Origin: Betaproteobacteria bacterium
GTDB lineage: Bacteria > Pseudomonadota > Gammaproteobacteria > Burkholderiales > Casimicrobiaceae
Assembly: GCA_004293675.1 (NCBI GenBank)
Contig: READ01000012.1
Coordinates: 87,673 to 151,672, forward strand
Length of the DNA: 64,000 bases
Reading direction: 5' to 3'
The translations under genes were made by a program, and so were the position numbers. Within the stretch, counting starts at the first letter, position 1; each line of letters begins with the position of its first letter. This document shows positions 1 to 9,037 of this stretch, in pieces. The notes beneath the pieces were generated by a model. That model searched no databases and was not told the DNA's origin. It worked only from the letters and a program-made list of their open reading frames with translations.

Positions 1-585
1 CCACGCCTGCACTTCGCTCTTCACTGCCCAACCAAAGCCCTTGTGCACCAGCAAATTGGTCGCAAGCAACATGAAGCCCACTAGCATGTGGTTCACGATG
101 AAATGATGAAAATCCGTTTGCCACTCAGCACGAAAAATCGGTTGATCTTTACGATGCGCGAAAAGCTTTTCGATGAAGATAAAAATTAGCGCCGAACCCA
201 GCAAATCCAAGATGAACCAATCGAGTCCAATGTAGGGCGTGTTGTCCGCAAAATCGTTCACCGGCACCTGGTGACCGCCGAGCAATGCGGTGATCACCAC
301 CAGCAAAAACGCAAACGCACTCAAGTAACGCGAGCGCCCAAAAATGATGTTCACCAAACTCAAGCCGCCCGCGATCACGAGCGCGCCGAGCATCACCTTG
401 CGGAGCAAATCCACGTCGTAGTTTTTGCGAAGCTGCGGCGTCGTCAAGTATTCCGGGAAATGAAACGCCATCACCCCAAGAAAACAAAGAATCGCCAATG
501 ACAGCGCAATGATTCCGGTAATTAGACCCTGTCCAGGCTTTAGCGCGCCGTGGCTTTCGATGAGTTGATTGAGTTTTTCGAGCAT
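1..585 (-). CDS. Sterol desaturase/fatty acid hydroxylase family protein, N-terminal part (cut by window edge)
   Basis: The frame opens at ATG 585 and runs off the left edge without a stop, giving about 195 residues. The translation begins MLEKLNQLIESHG and has several hydrophobic segments (about residues 19-40, 64-100 and 120-140). It then has IEKLFAHRKDQPIFRAEWQTD followed by HHFIVNHMLVGFMLL. This 'E-W-x-T-D...N-H' block is typical of the stretch before the histidine boxes in membrane di-iron sterol desaturase-like proteins; the His boxes themselves would lie outside the window. The family is known to hydroxylate or desaturate lipid substrates in the inner membrane; the substrate here cannot be inferred. 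The start is 12 bp after the stop of the upstream GGDEF gene, so the two are probably co-transcribed. Assignment comes from the visible N-terminal half only. Confidence 0.7.
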   Translation of the reverse strand, partial: MLEKLNQLIESHGALKPGQGLITGIIALSLAILCFLGVMAFHFPEYLTTPQLRKNYDVDLLRKVMLGALVIAGGLSLVNIIFGRSRYLSAFAFLLVVITALLGGHQVPVNDFADNTPYIGLDWFILDLLGSALIFIFIEKLFAHRKDQPIFRAEWQTDFHHFIVNHMLVGFMLLATNLLVHKGFGWAVKSEVQAW

Positions 586-597
586 CAATTCGACTTT

Positions 598-2193
598 CTA
601 CGGTGTGGCAAGCACCGAACCTATCATTCGATTTCGGCCAGCACGCTTGGCTAAATACATATTTTCGTCGGCGGTGGTGAGCGCTGCAAATGGCGTGTTG
701 TGAGTGTGCGCCGCGCACCAGCCCACGCTCGCCGTGACCTTCATGGTTGCTGCTATCGAGCGCCATGAATGAGACGCCACAGCCGTCAGTAATCGATTCG
801 CGAGCGCGCTCGCATCGGCGGGTTGAGCCGAGTGCATCCAGACTACGAATTCCTCGCCACCAAACCGACCCGCTTGGCCCGCGCTGCCCACGGCCGCTTC
901 TACCAACCGTGCGGTGGCGACCAAGACCTCGTCGCCCAGCGAGTGACCGTGGGCATCGTTGATCTCTTTGAAGTGATCGAGATCGAGCAGATACACGTAT
1001 AGATTTTGAGCATCCAACGCCCACGCATTCTCAAGGCTCGCCAGCCACGCGCGCCGATTCGCAAGGCCGGTGAGCGAATCTACGTGCGCCAAGCGCTCTA
1101 GCGCAAACTGCTGATCGCGCAATCGCGTGTTGAGTGAGGTGAGCTCGGCTTCGCGTTGGTTCGCCAAGTCGAGCGCCCTTTGGATGTGCTCAACTCGGAG
1201 CCGCGCTTCAAGCGTTTTGGTTGCGGTCTCTGCGGCCTCCGTACGGATATGTATTTCAACATCGTGAAATCGCTTAAACGCGGCAAGCGCATCGGATGGT
1301 CGATTAAATTTCTCGTGAAGGTTGGTGAGAGAGCGCAGCACACCTCCGTGCGTTTCCATCAGCGAGTGCGATTGGCACAGTACATCCGCCGTGGTTAAGT
1401 GCGCAAGCGCTTGCGCCTCGTCGCCTTGCTCTGCTCGTGCCGCCAGCGCGTCGGCCAGCCTAACAAGGCAGAGTACCTGCGTACGCTTCGCAGCGAGCTT
1501 TTCGGTCAGCGGTAACTGCGTTTCGAGTGTTTTCAAGCAAGCCGCCAGATCGCCTGCTTCGCGCTCGGCCTCCGCAAGCGTCACGTAGCGTAGCGTCAGA
1601 AAATCTAAATCATCACCGAGCTTCGCCAGCGCAATCGCGCGTCGCGCTAACGCTTGCGCTTCCGCGAAATGTGAGAGGGCGCTGGGCTCATTACCGTGCT
1701 CTCGTTCGCGGCGTCCCCAGCAGGTATGCGCGAACGCGGCGTTACTCAAACACGTCGCGTGGTGATAGTGATCATCATTGCGCTCAAACACGGGCATCGC
1801 CTGCGCGTAGAGCTCAATGGCGCGCGCATCGTTTCCCATCATGTTGTTAATCACACCGATGTCGACCCAGCAATCGCACACATGCTGCTCGTCGCCCAGC
1901 GCAATACTCAAATTCAGTGCGCGCTCCAGCTGCGCTAAACCGCCGGAGAGGTCGCCCAGCTGCACCAACGCTATACCCCATTGGCTGCGCGCCAGAGATT
2001 CGGGGCTACCGTTTCCAAGCTTTGCGAAGAGCTCAGCCGCCTCAGAGCAATGCGCGACCGCTTCGGCTAGTGCTGAGCTATTGCGATGGCAGTGACCCTT
2101 GGCTGCAAGCGCCTCCGCCAGTGCGTTCAGCACCTCGTCGCTCTGGCGATCCTTCAGCAACGCTCGCGCCGAATTCACCGCCTCACCCGCCAA
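598..2193 (-). CDS. TPR-repeat diguanylate cyclase (GGDEF protein), start uncertain
   Basis: Predicted cytosolic diguanylate cyclase making cyclic di-GMP. The first ~310 residues are alanine-rich helical TPR-like repeats (for example ALAAKGHCHRNSSALAEAVA and ARAIELYAQAMPVFERNDDH). Next comes a coiled-coil linker of about 50 residues with LRVEHIQRALDLANQREAEL, then a GGDEF domain starting at LTGLANRRAWL and carrying an intact FGGEEF signature near residue 450. There is no membrane segment. The TTG at 2193 is the first possible start in the frame but has no visible ribosome site. The same frame stays open and protein-like (AIEKLEEIRSIVREARSQRS) to about 2290, with no ATG, GTG or TTG before a stop. 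The real N-terminus may therefore use a rare start or have been lost by a frameshift. It is followed at 12 bp by the desaturase-like gene. Confidence 0.8.
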   Translation of the reverse strand: MAGEAVNSARALLKDRQSDEVLNALAEALAAKGHCHRNSSALAEAVAHCSEAAELFAKLGNGSPESLARSQWGIALVQLGDLSGGLAQLERALNLSIALGDEQHVCDCWVDIGVINNMMGNDARAIELYAQAMPVFERNDDHYHHATCLSNAAFAHTCWGRREREHGNEPSALSHFAEAQALARRAIALAKLGDDLDFLTLRYVTLAEAEREAGDLAACLKTLETQLPLTEKLAAKRTQVLCLVRLADALAARAEQGDEAQALAHLTTADVLCQSHSLMETHGGVLRSLTNLHEKFNRPSDALAAFKRFHDVEIHIRTEAAETATKTLEARLRVEHIQRALDLANQREAELTSLNTRLRDQQFALERLAHVDSLTGLANRRAWLASLENAWALDAQNLYVYLLDLDHFKEINDAHGHSLGDEVLVATARLVEAAVGSAGQAGRFGGEEFVVWMHSAQPADASALANRLLTAVASHSWRSIAATMKVTASVGWCAAHTHNTPFAALTTADENMYLAKRAGRNRMIGSVLATP

Positions 2194-2290
2194 CGATGCG
2201 CCGCGCGCCGGGTCGGTGCTGCGCTGCGAACGCGCTTCGCGAACGATTGAACGAATCTCTTCTAGCTTTTCGATGGCACGCCTCGTTGAA

Positions 2291-2352
2291 TAAGGGTTAC
2301 GTTACGAATATGTATACATTTGAATAAGTCACGAATGCCATTTTAACCCTTG
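2291..2352. repeat. AT-rich inverted repeat, possible distant member of the dispersed AT-rich family
   Basis: An 8-bp inverted repeat, AAGGGTTA at 2292-2299 and TAACCCTT at 2344-2351, encloses an AT-rich core containing TGTATACA. The inner edge of the right arm reads AATGCCATTTTAACCC, similar to the ends of the AT-rich elements listed elsewhere. It sits just upstream of the GGDEF gene. The remainder of 2353-2520 shows no gene. Confidence 0.4.
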
Positions 2353-2520
2353 TTTTGTATGACATACCAAGAGAAAGTCTATGGGGCATTTCAGTCGTAT
2401 CTCACAGTAAAAGCCAAACCTATCTCTCGCAGGAATCGCAACCGTATCAACGAGGCAGGGTCGGCGCGCGACGCCGCATCAGTGGGAGCGTAGCGCAACG
2501 GGCCGTGTTTACCTACGGTG

Positions 2521-3993
2521 CTAGGGTGCGAAGCGGGTACCGCAGTTTAAATTGAGCAGCGGTCTGGCGCTGGCCCACTGCGCCGCGCTGACGCCCGTCC
2601 CACTGGTCACTGCCGAATCCTTAAGCCCCAGCATCGCGCGCAGCAGCACCAGCCCTTCATTGGTGGCGTTAAGTTGACTATCACCGTTCATGTCCAGGCT
2701 GCACGAACCGTCCGCGCGGAAAACGTTGATCTCAGCAATCGACCAGTTATTGCTTGCCGCCGTGCCTGTTTGCCGTACGCGCAGATAACGCGCGAACTGT
2801 CTGCCAAAACTAACGTCGGTTGTTGCGGTTAGCTGCGCTCCAATTCCCACTTGTTGCCAAGTGTTGCCGTCGACTGACGATGAAATCTCGTAGCCACGGG
2901 GATAGTCGTTTTGATTCGCGCCCGCCTCCATCACCACTCGATCAAAGCTATAAAGCTCTTTCATGTCGAGCGTGAAAGTTTGACCAGCGGCCTGCGGCTG
3001 ACCGGTAGCCCAACGCGTAAACACATCGCCATCAAGCGCAGCCGTGACGGGTTGCGCTGAATTGGCCGGCGTGCTGGCCGTTGCCGTCCAACCCGTGCGA
3101 TCAAGACGCGGGCTACGATCGCGCTGGCTGAGCCATGCGAAAAGGTTGCGAGCATAGACGCGATTGTCGAAGCGCGTGATGTCTGTTCCTGCGCCGCCGC
3201 GATTGAAAAACGTGTTGCGATCGAAATGACCCGCGAAGCGTCCGCTGCCGGCCTCGGCGACGACCAGCGAGCCGTCGTTCGTGGTGTTTGCGCCCGTAGT
3301 TCCTTGATTGACGCCATTGGGAATTCGAACTTGACCTTTTGCCGCTGCAAGCCGCGTGCGCAGCACACCCACAGGAGTCACCGCAGTATTGATGGAAATC
3401 GGCGACACACCTTCGCCATCAAACTTGTTGACGCCGACCAAGATCGGATGCGCCGCAACCAAGTAATCGCCCAGCGCACGATCCAACGCATACGTGCCGG
3501 CGTCCTGATTCATGATCAAACCAAAGCGATCCAGAAACGGCTGGTCAGACGAGGGTGCATCGCCCCAATTCGATCCAAAATTGGCATCACTGATGAAAAG
3601 GACACCGCCACCGCTGCGCACAAAGGCTTCGATCTTGTTCACCGCTTCCACGCCATAGGTCGCGTTGTTCGAACCAAACACAATAATTTTGTACGGCGTT
3701 AAATCCAAGCTGACCAAATCCACCGGCAGATCAGCCCCAACGGTAGCAGCGCCCTCTTTGAGCTGCGTCAGAACATAGCCCTCACCCCGCAACAGCGATG
3801 CCAATTCTGCCCAGCCATGATTGCCCGAAGCGAGGTTAAAGTTATCGATGTCAGACAACTGATCGTTGCTGCCACCTTCAAGAAATCCGCCCGTGCCGTC
3901 GCCGCCACGAATGAACAACACGCGGTCCGCGGCGAACGCTGAGAGCGAAACGAGCAAAGAAAGCGCGATGCAAATGGAGTGGAAGCGTTTCAT
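2521..3993 (-). CDS. Secreted protein with F5/8 type C (discoidin)-like domain and dockerin-like C-terminus
   Basis: The start chosen is ATG 3993, which gives a clean signal peptide (MKRFHSICIALSLLVSLSAFA, cleavage after AFA) preceded by AGGG; an in-frame start 20 codons upstream has no such logic. Residues ~20-290 resemble a glutamine amidotransferase-like/ThuA-type fold (KIIVFGSNNATYGVEAV, then VRSGGGVLFISDANFGSN). Residues ~310-425 look like a discoidin sugar-binding domain (ALDGDVFTRWATGQPQAAGQ, RYLRVRQTGTA). The last ~60 residues have Cys-x-LDMNGDSQLNATNEGLVLLRAMLG, a calcium-loop-like sequence ending in a conserved-looking N-x-NC, as in dockerin-like tails of environmental betaproteobacterial exoproteins. 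Probably exported and involved in binding carbohydrate or surfaces. No catalytic residues could be named, so enzymatic activity is not claimed. Confidence 0.65.
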   Translation of the reverse strand: MKRFHSICIALSLLVSLSAFAADRVLFIRGGDGTGGFLEGGSNDQLSDIDNFNLASGNHGWAELASLLRGEGYVLTQLKEGAATVGADLPVDLVSLDLTPYKIIVFGSNNATYGVEAVNKIEAFVRSGGGVLFISDANFGSNWGDAPSSDQPFLDRFGLIMNQDAGTYALDRALGDYLVAAHPILVGVNKFDGEGVSPISINTAVTPVGVLRTRLAAAKGQVRIPNGVNQGTTGANTTNDGSLVVAEAGSGRFAGHFDRNTFFNRGGAGTDITRFDNRVYARNLFAWLSQRDRSPRLDRTGWTATASTPANSAQPVTAALDGDVFTRWATGQPQAAGQTFTLDMKELYSFDRVVMEAGANQNDYPRGYEISSSVDGNTWQQVGIGAQLTATTDVSFGRQFARYLRVRQTGTAASNNWSIAEINVFRADGSCSLDMNGDSQLNATNEGLVLLRAMLGLKDSAVTSGTGVSAAQWASARPLLNLNCGTRFAP

Positions 3994-4196
3994 CAATAGC
4001 CCTGTGCGATTCGCACCTCTCGCCACTGACAAGAGCATCGACGCGATATTCATTCCGCGTCTCGATGCTTAAAGCGAGCATGATCCAACGAATCACCAAT
4101 CGCCATTGTCACCCCATCAATCGCTAGGATACACGCTAGCGCGGCTCGGCGGATGAAGTGGCTGTTGACCTAGGGCGAGTGATCTGAGAGCCGCTG

Positions 4197-4922
4197 CTAG
4201 AGCGTTGTCTTTAACTCGCAGGCAGTGAACATGCGCGAAGCGACGGGCATGTTGGTCACACAGCGCCAGCGAATGGGTTGACTCACATCGGGCTTCGCCT
4301 CGGTCGGCATAAAGCTGAGTTGCGGATTTGGATTAGGGTTTTGTGTATCGAAATGCGCAACGATTGAGCCGTGTTCAATGGCGATTCGTTTCAACGCGCC
4401 CGCTGCGTATTTCTCAGGCGCTTGCACGCCGGCCTGCGTGTTCGACATGGGCATTCGCGCCTCAGTCGCCGTGCTCTCCGCGAATGCAACTCTCACTTCC
4501 GACATTCGCGCGACCGCATCAACGAGATCTCGCTCCAGTTGCATTTCAGCCGCCGTTTTCTGGCCACCAGAGGCGATGTGCGCCTTCATCTCTCTCAAGT
4601 CCTGCGTATTCGCCGCAGTCTGTTGCTTCAGTGAATCGATCTGCTTGTCTTGCACCTGATTAGCGTTCTCAACGGCCGCAGTTCGCGCATCAAGCTTTTC
4701 GATTTTCTCGCCCTGTGTTTTCGCGGTCGCCTCCACCGCCGCCGTGCGCTTCTCGTTTTCGTCCACGCGCGCATTGGTCGCTGCGTTCTTCGCGTTCGCC
4801 TCCGCGCGAACCGCATCAATGCTTGGTCTGGTAAAGCCGAACCACTGCGTTAGGTGGCCGACAATACCGATTGCGATTGCGCAAATGAGCGCGGGGAGCC
4901 AGGGTTTCATGCTGCTATTCAT
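4197..4922 (-). CDS. Uncharacterised membrane-anchored coiled-coil protein
   Basis: Not recognised as a named family. The ATG at 4922 gives MNSSMKPWLPALICAIAIGIVGHLTQWFGF, a single N-terminal membrane segment at about residues 7-27. A long charged coiled coil follows (~35-125), with repeating AVE/KLD/QKIEKLDARTAAVENANQVQ-type heptads. A ~100-residue C-terminal domain contains two cysteines (WRCVTNM and FTACELKTTL) that could form a disulphide. The predicted topology is an inner-membrane anchor with a periplasmic tail. An upstream in-frame extension to 5024 would be translated from a REP palindrome and is rejected as the start. Immediately upstream is the REP/transposase duplication. Confidence 0.55.
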   Translation of the reverse strand: MNSSMKPWLPALICAIAIGIVGHLTQWFGFTRPSIDAVRAEANAKNAATNARVDENEKRTAAVEATAKTQGEKIEKLDARTAAVENANQVQDKQIDSLKQQTAANTQDLREMKAHIASGGQKTAAEMQLERDLVDAVARMSEVRVAFAESTATEARMPMSNTQAGVQAPEKYAAGALKRIAIEHGSIVAHFDTQNPNPNPQLSFMPTEAKPDVSQPIRWRCVTNMPVASRMFTACELKTTL

Positions 4923-4964
4923 ACGACATTTGGGGTTGAATTGCGAGGTGGCGCAGAGGCGAAT

Positions 4965-5054
4965 GTAGGGTGGGCACCCCGTGCCCACCATCACCGCGCG
5001 TAAGAGGATTGGTTCGTTTGCCAAAATTTAGGGGGCACGGGGTGTCCACCCTAC
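4965..5054. repeat. REP palindrome pair (BIME), copy 1
   Basis: Two inverted copies of a G-rich palindrome. GTAGGGTGGGCACCCCGTGC begins the 25-nt arm at 4965-4989, and the complementary orientation occupies 5031-5054 with a few substitutions, separated by about 41 bp. Each unit can fold into a hairpin by itself. It lies directly downstream of the first REP-associated transposase, the arrangement expected for REP/BIME units mobilised by their linked tnpA-REP enzyme. Confidence 0.85.
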
Positions 5055-5068
5055 AAAATTCGCGGGCG

Positions 5069-5602
5069 TCACTCACCAAATTCCTCGCTCGTGTCCCCCA
5101 TCCAATCCACCGGATAAACGCCTGATTGCACGTATCGATGAAACGTTGACCAAGGCCAATCGGCGACGCGGGCGACGTGTCCGTGTTTCACCGGATTGGA
5201 ATGCACGTAATCCACGCACCGCGCAAAATCGGCGTCATCGCGAACCGTGTGTTCATAAAAGCGGCGTTGCCACAGCGTGCTTTCGCGATGCGTGCGTTTT
5301 GAATCGTTGATCCAGTCGTCGCGTTTGCGATCCGCAAGCAACACCGACACCGTGCGTTTGATTTGCGCCCAACGGGTTGAATAATCCGTGTCGCTCGGTG
5401 GCAGCGTCCACACCGTATGCAAATGGTCGGGCATCAACACCCAAGCGTCGACCGTGAACGGTCGCGTCGCGCGGCATCGCTCAATCGCATCACGCAACGC
5501 TGTCCGCGCATCCGTATCCACCAACCAAGGTTGGCGTCGATACGTCACCACAGTAAAGAGAAACGTCCCACCCGAAACGAACGCACGGCGATAGTCAGGC
5601 AT
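5069..5602 (-). CDS. REP-associated tyrosine transposase (RAYT), copy A
   Basis: A 177-residue single-domain Y1 HUH transposase of the IS200/REP group. The HUH metal site is visible as MPDHLHTVW, and the likely catalytic tyrosine lies in DYVHSNPVKHG. The N-terminus YRRAFVSGGTFLFTVVTYRR is typical of RAYT proteins. Such enzymes cut and rejoin single-stranded REP hairpins and are usually stable single-copy residents. Here it is one of two tandem near-identical copies (see 5736-6269), each followed by a REP pair. The start ATG at 5602 gives the family's usual length. Both copies look intact, with the HUH and Tyr motifs preserved. Confidence 0.9.
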   Translation of the reverse strand: MPDYRRAFVSGGTFLFTVVTYRRQPWLVDTDARTALRDAIERCRATRPFTVDAWVLMPDHLHTVWTLPPSDTDYSTRWAQIKRTVSVLLADRKRDDWINDSKRTHRESTLWQRRFYEHTVRDDADFARCVDYVHSNPVKHGHVARVADWPWSTFHRYVQSGVYPVDWMGDTSEEFGE

Positions 5603-5632
5603 TGCAAAAAGTTAGCGCATCAGACACAAACC

Positions 5633-5721
5633 GTAGGGTGGGCACCCCGTGCCCACCATCACCGCCCGTAAGAGGATTGGTTGTTCGCCAAAGTTTGGTG
5701 GGCACGGGGTGCCCACCCTAC
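5633..5721. repeat. REP palindrome pair (BIME), copy 2
   Basis: Perfect inverted pair: GTAGGGTGGGCACCCCGTGC starts the left arm (5633-5657), and its exact reverse complement ends the right arm (5697-5721). The ~39-bp spacer is clearly homologous to that of copy 1 (shared TAAGAGGATTGGTT). It lies between the two transposase copies, downstream of copy B. Compared with copy 1 the right arm is undegraded, which suggests this unit is the younger or better maintained one. Confidence 0.9.
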
Positions 5722-5735
5722 AAAATCCGCGGGCG

Positions 5736-6269
5736 TCACTCACCAAATTCCTCGCTCGTGTCCCCCATCCAATCCACCGAATAAACGCCCGATTCTACGT
5801 ATCGATGAAACGTTGACCAAGGCCAATCGGCGACGCGGGTGGCGTGTTCGTGCTTCACGGGATTGGAATGCACGTAATCCACACATCGCGCGAAATCGGC
5901 GTCGTCGCGAACCGCGTGTTCATAAAACCGTCGTTGCCACAATGTGCTTTCGCGCTGCGCGCGTTTTGAATCGTTGATCCAATCGCCGCGTTTCTTGTTT
6001 GCGAGCAATACCGATACCGTGCGCTTGATCTGCGACCAACGGATTGAATAATTCGTGTCGCTGGGAGGCAGCGTCCATACCGTATGCAAATGATCGGGCA
6101 TCAACACCCACGCATCCACCGTGAACGGTCGCGTCGCGCGACATCGTTCAATCGCATCACGCAACGCCTCACGAGCATCCGCTTCGATCAACCACGGCTC
6201 GCGGCGATACATGACCACGGTGAAGAAGTACGTGCCACCCGGAACGAACACGCGACGATAATTCGACAT
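5736..6269 (-). CDS. REP-associated tyrosine transposase (RAYT), copy B
   Basis: 177 residues, the same length as copy A and nearly the same sequence throughout (HUH site MPDHLHTVW, tyrosine region DYVHSNPVKHEH). Differences are scattered substitutions, many of them conservative (for example YRRVFVPGGTYFFTVVMYRR), so the duplication is not brand new and both copies appear to be under coding constraint. It is followed by REP pair copy 2 and preceded by a decayed single REP arm at 6293-6316. The whole REP-tnpA block repeats with a period of about 667 bp. Confidence 0.9.
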   Translation of the reverse strand: MSNYRRVFVPGGTYFFTVVMYRREPWLIEADAREALRDAIERCRATRPFTVDAWVLMPDHLHTVWTLPPSDTNYSIRWSQIKRTVSVLLANKKRGDWINDSKRAQRESTLWQRRFYEHAVRDDADFARCVDYVHSNPVKHEHATRVADWPWSTFHRYVESGVYSVDWMGDTSEEFGE

Positions 6270-6292
6270 CGCAAAAGCTTAGCGCAAATGTC

Positions 6293-6316
6293 GTAGGGCG
6301 GGTACTCCTTGCCCAC
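6293..6316. repeat. Degenerate single REP arm
   Basis: GTAGGGCGGGTACTCCTTGC begins a sequence resembling the 25-nt REP arm, with several substitutions that weaken the palindrome. It marks the right boundary of the duplicated REP/transposase block. Confidence 0.6.
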
Positions 6317-6335
6317 GGCGGCAATATCGAAACGC

Positions 6336-7445
6336 ATGAAATATCGTACGGAACGAATACGTTCCCATCTCCAGTTTCCGGAGGTGACGCTTGAGTCTTA
6401 TACGAAGACGAAGCAACTCGAGGCTTTCGGGCGAATTCGAGATCGTAAGCGCGTTTATCTCGACACAAAATATTGGCTATTGCTGCGCGATGTTACGCTT
6501 GGCAGACGAAACGACCCGCCGATACTGGCCCTGCTAGAAGTACTGCGTGCAGGCGTTCAAAAAGGGACGATCTTTTGTCCAATTTGTGAGGGCACACTGA
6601 GTGAGATAGCTTCGCAATTGGACGATACTACTCGGCACGCAACAGCAACGCTTGTTGACGAGTTGAGCTTGGGCGTTGGTCTACTTGAGCACGACATGAG
6701 GAGCAATACGGAGCTCGCGTGTTTACTGCATAGTGATTTGCCCGATGAAAGGATGCATCACTGCGACCAACTCGTATGGACATCAACGACGTTCGCGCTT
6801 GGTTACGTCTTTCCGCAAAACGATTCGTTTGATCCGAAGACGATGTTGTGCATACAAAAAGCCTTCAGCGATTATCTTTGGGATTTGCCTCTAGCTAAGC
6901 TGTTGGATGCGCATCCGAGAAAGCCGATGCCTGGCACGGGGTTCGCCTCGCTTGCGAACAGGTTGAATTCAGAGAACGCATCGCATCAAAGTGAGCTTAC
7001 GTCGTTCAACGAAACGTTTGAAATCGAATCGCACGGTACGATCGACTTGATGCTACCCATCGCGCGAGAAATAATGCGTAGTCGATATCGACAAGTTGGC
7101 AGAGAGAGCGAACCGGTTGAGGCGGAACTCAGCGCTATAGAGGTTGAGCTACGCAAACTCTTGATTGCCGTTCTCAATTCCCCACAGGCAACGTCTCGCC
7201 TGCCCACAATGCACGTCAACACTTCTATTCACGCATTTTTGAGGTGGAATAAAGGGCAGAAATGGGAAGCAAATCATTTCACTGATCTTCGCCATGCGGC
7301 CGCAGCGCTAGGATATTGCGATGCGTTTTTCACTGAACGTTCGCTTGCGGGTTGGCTTTGTCACGGAGAGCTTCAACTTGACAGAAAGTACTCGTGTGTT
7401 GTGGTTCACAAGGTCACAGATGCCCTTCGCGTCATATCACTCTAG
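6336..7445 (+). CDS. Uncharacterised PIN-like domain protein
   Basis: About 370 residues from ATG 6336 (an in-frame TTG nine codons earlier lies inside a REP remnant). The N-terminal [14 protein letters not shown] places an aspartate after a hydrophobic strand, as in PIN-type nucleases. The C-terminal [20 protein letters not shown] has the paired acidic pattern of PIN-like domains. The middle is helical, with a possible zinc-binding CPIC pair early on (residues ~85-90). This suggests a PIN-related RNase fold, but no known family is recognised, and a toxin or defence role is only a guess. Codon use and GC are visibly lower than in neighbouring genes. It sits between the REP/transposase block and lysS, overlapping the convergent lysS 3' end by 9 bp, so it is probably an acquired gene. 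Confidence 0.55.
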   Translation: MKYRTERIRSHLQFPEVTLESYTKTKQLEAFGRIRDRKRVYLDTKYWLLLRDVTLGRRNDPPILALLEVLRAGVQKGTIFCPICEGTLSEIASQLDDTTRHATATLVDELSLGVGLLEHDMRSNTELACLLHSDLPDERMHHCDQLVWTSTTFALGYVFPQNDSFDPKTMLCIQKAFSDYLWDLPLAKLLDAHPRKPMPGTGFASLANRLNSENASHQSELTSFNETFEIESHGTIDLMLPIAREIMRSRYRQVGRESEPVEAELSAIEVELRKLLIAVLNSPQATSRLPTMHVNTSIHAFLRWNKGQKWEANHFTDLRHAAAALGYCDAFFTERSLAGWLCHGELQLDRKYSCVVVHKVTDALRVISL

Positions 7446-8993
7446 CTTTACGTTTGCCGTTGCGCCCGTACCGGCACGCGCCTCCATGTGTGTGTGTTTC
7501 AACTGCGGAAACAAAATCACATCCCGAATCGTCGGTGAATTGGTGAATAGCATCGCCAACCGATCAATACCAATCCCTTCACCCGCTGTCGGTGGCAGCC
7601 CGTATTCGAGCGCTTTGATGTAATCGGCGTCGTAGAACATGGCTTCTTCGTCGCCGGCGTCTTTGGCTTTGCTTTGCGCTTGGAATCGGGCGGCTTGGTC
7701 TTCGGGGTCGTTGAGTTCCGAGAAGCCATTGCAGATTTCGCGGCCGGTGATGAAGAGCTCGAAGCGGTCGGTGACGTCGGGGTTTTTATCGTTCGCGCGG
7801 GCGAGGGGGGACACGTCGGTGGGGTGCGCGATGATGAAGGTGGGTTGAATCAATTTCTCTTCGGTGTTGGCTTCGAAGAGTTTGAGTTGCAATACGCCGA
7901 GGCCGTCGGTGGCGCGCACTTCTTCGCCTGCTTTTTTCACGGCGTTCCTCAGGAATTCCATGTCGTTCAACTGCGCTTCCGTGTAGTGCGGGTTGTACTT
8001 CATGATCGCTTGCGCCATGGTGAGGCGATCAAACGGTTTGCCTAGATCGATATCGAGTTCGCCGAATTTAATCGTGGTGTTGCCGAGCACGTGCTTCGCG
8101 CAATCGCGCAGGAGCGTTTCGGTGAGATCCATCAGGTAGTGATAGTCCTGATACGCCTCGTAGAACTCGAGCATGGTGAATTCGGGATTGTGGCGCGTGC
8201 TGATGCCCTCATTCCGGTAGTTGCGATTGATCTCGAACACTTTATCGAAACCACCGACGACGAGGCGCTTCAAATAAAGCTCGGGTGCGATGCGCATGTA
8301 CATCTGTTGATCGAGCGCGTTGTAATGCGTAATGAAGGGCTTCGCCGCTGCGCCGCCGGGAATCGGGTGCATCATCGGCGTTTCAACTTCAAGATAGCCT
8401 CGCTCAACATAGAAATTACGGATGAACGCGATCATCTTCGAGCGAATTTCAAACGTGCGACGCGATTGTTCGTTCACGATCAAATCAACATAGCGCTGAC
8501 GATAGCGCTGCTCTTGATCGGTGAGGCCGTGAAACTTTTCCGGCAGCGGGCGCAGTGATTTGGTGAGTAAACGAAGTGAGGAGAGCTTGATCGAGAGCTC
8601 GCCTTTTTGCGTTTTGAACACCTTGCCCGTCGCGCCCAAAATGTCGCCCATGTCCCAATGCTTAAAGGCTTCGTGCGTTTCGGCGCCGACGCCCGCATCG
8701 TTGATGTAGAGCTGAATGCGGCCCGACATGTCTTGAATCGTGGCGAACGATGCGCCGCCCATCACGCGCTTCAACAGCATGCGACCTGCGACAGTAACTT
8801 CCACGTCAAGCGCTTCGAGTTCTTCCTTGGTTTTCTCGCCGTATTTCGCTGCCAGATCGCCCGCTAAATCTTTACGACGAAAATCATTCGGGAACGCTTG
8901 TCCCTTGCTGCGAAGCGCGGTGAGCTTCGCGCGGCGCTCGGCGATGATGTGGTTTTCGTCTTGCGGGGCAGGGGTGTTTGCGGGAGCGTTCAT
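7437..8993 (-). CDS. lysS: Lysyl-tRNA synthetase, class II
   Basis: 518 residues, normal length. It has an N-terminal OB-fold anticodon-binding domain ([19 protein letters not shown]). The class II catalytic core follows, with motif 1 around [20 protein letters not shown] and [20 protein letters not shown], motif 2 [20 protein letters not shown] and motif 3 [19 protein letters not shown]. It charges tRNA-Lys in the cytoplasm. ATG 8993 gives the typical short polar N-terminal tail ([20 protein letters not shown]). The 3' end overlaps the convergent PIN-like gene by a few bases. The PIN toxin module upstream is on the same strand 45 bp away but shares no obvious function. Confidence 0.97.
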   Translation of the reverse strand: MNAPANTPAPQDENHIIAERRAKLTALRSKGQAFPNDFRRKDLAGDLAAKYGEKTKEELEALDVEVTVAGRMLLKRVMGGASFATIQDMSGRIQLYINDAGVGAETHEAFKHWDMGDILGATGKVFKTQKGELSIKLSSLRLLTKSLRPLPEKFHGLTDQEQRYRQRYVDLIVNEQSRRTFEIRSKMIAFIRNFYVERGYLEVETPMMHPIPGGAAAKPFITHYNALDQQMYMRIAPELYLKRLVVGGFDKVFEINRNYRNEGISTRHNPEFTMLEFYEAYQDYHYLMDLTETLLRDCAKHVLGNTTIKFGELDIDLGKPFDRLTMAQAIMKYNPHYTEAQLNDMEFLRNAVKKAGEEVRATDGLGVLQLKLFEANTEEKLIQPTFIIAHPTDVSPLARANDKNPDVTDRFELFITGREICNGFSELNDPEDQAARFQAQSKAKDAGDEEAMFYDADYIKALEYGLPPTAGEGIGIDRLAMLFTNSPTIRDVILFPQLKHTHMEARAGTGATANVKLE

Positions 8994-9037
8994 AGTGTTG
9001 GTGTTGTGTTGTCGGCGTTCGGGGGCGTGTCAAAAAA

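Noticed and set aside
149..1024. Long minus-strand frame of 291 codons spanning the GGDEF end and the next gene
   Set aside because: It is a shifted frame; the true frames encode the GGDEF domain and the desaturase-like protein with clear family sequence.
2355..2555. 66-codon plus-strand frame
   Set aside because: No start signal or family likeness; overlaps the end of the exoprotein gene.
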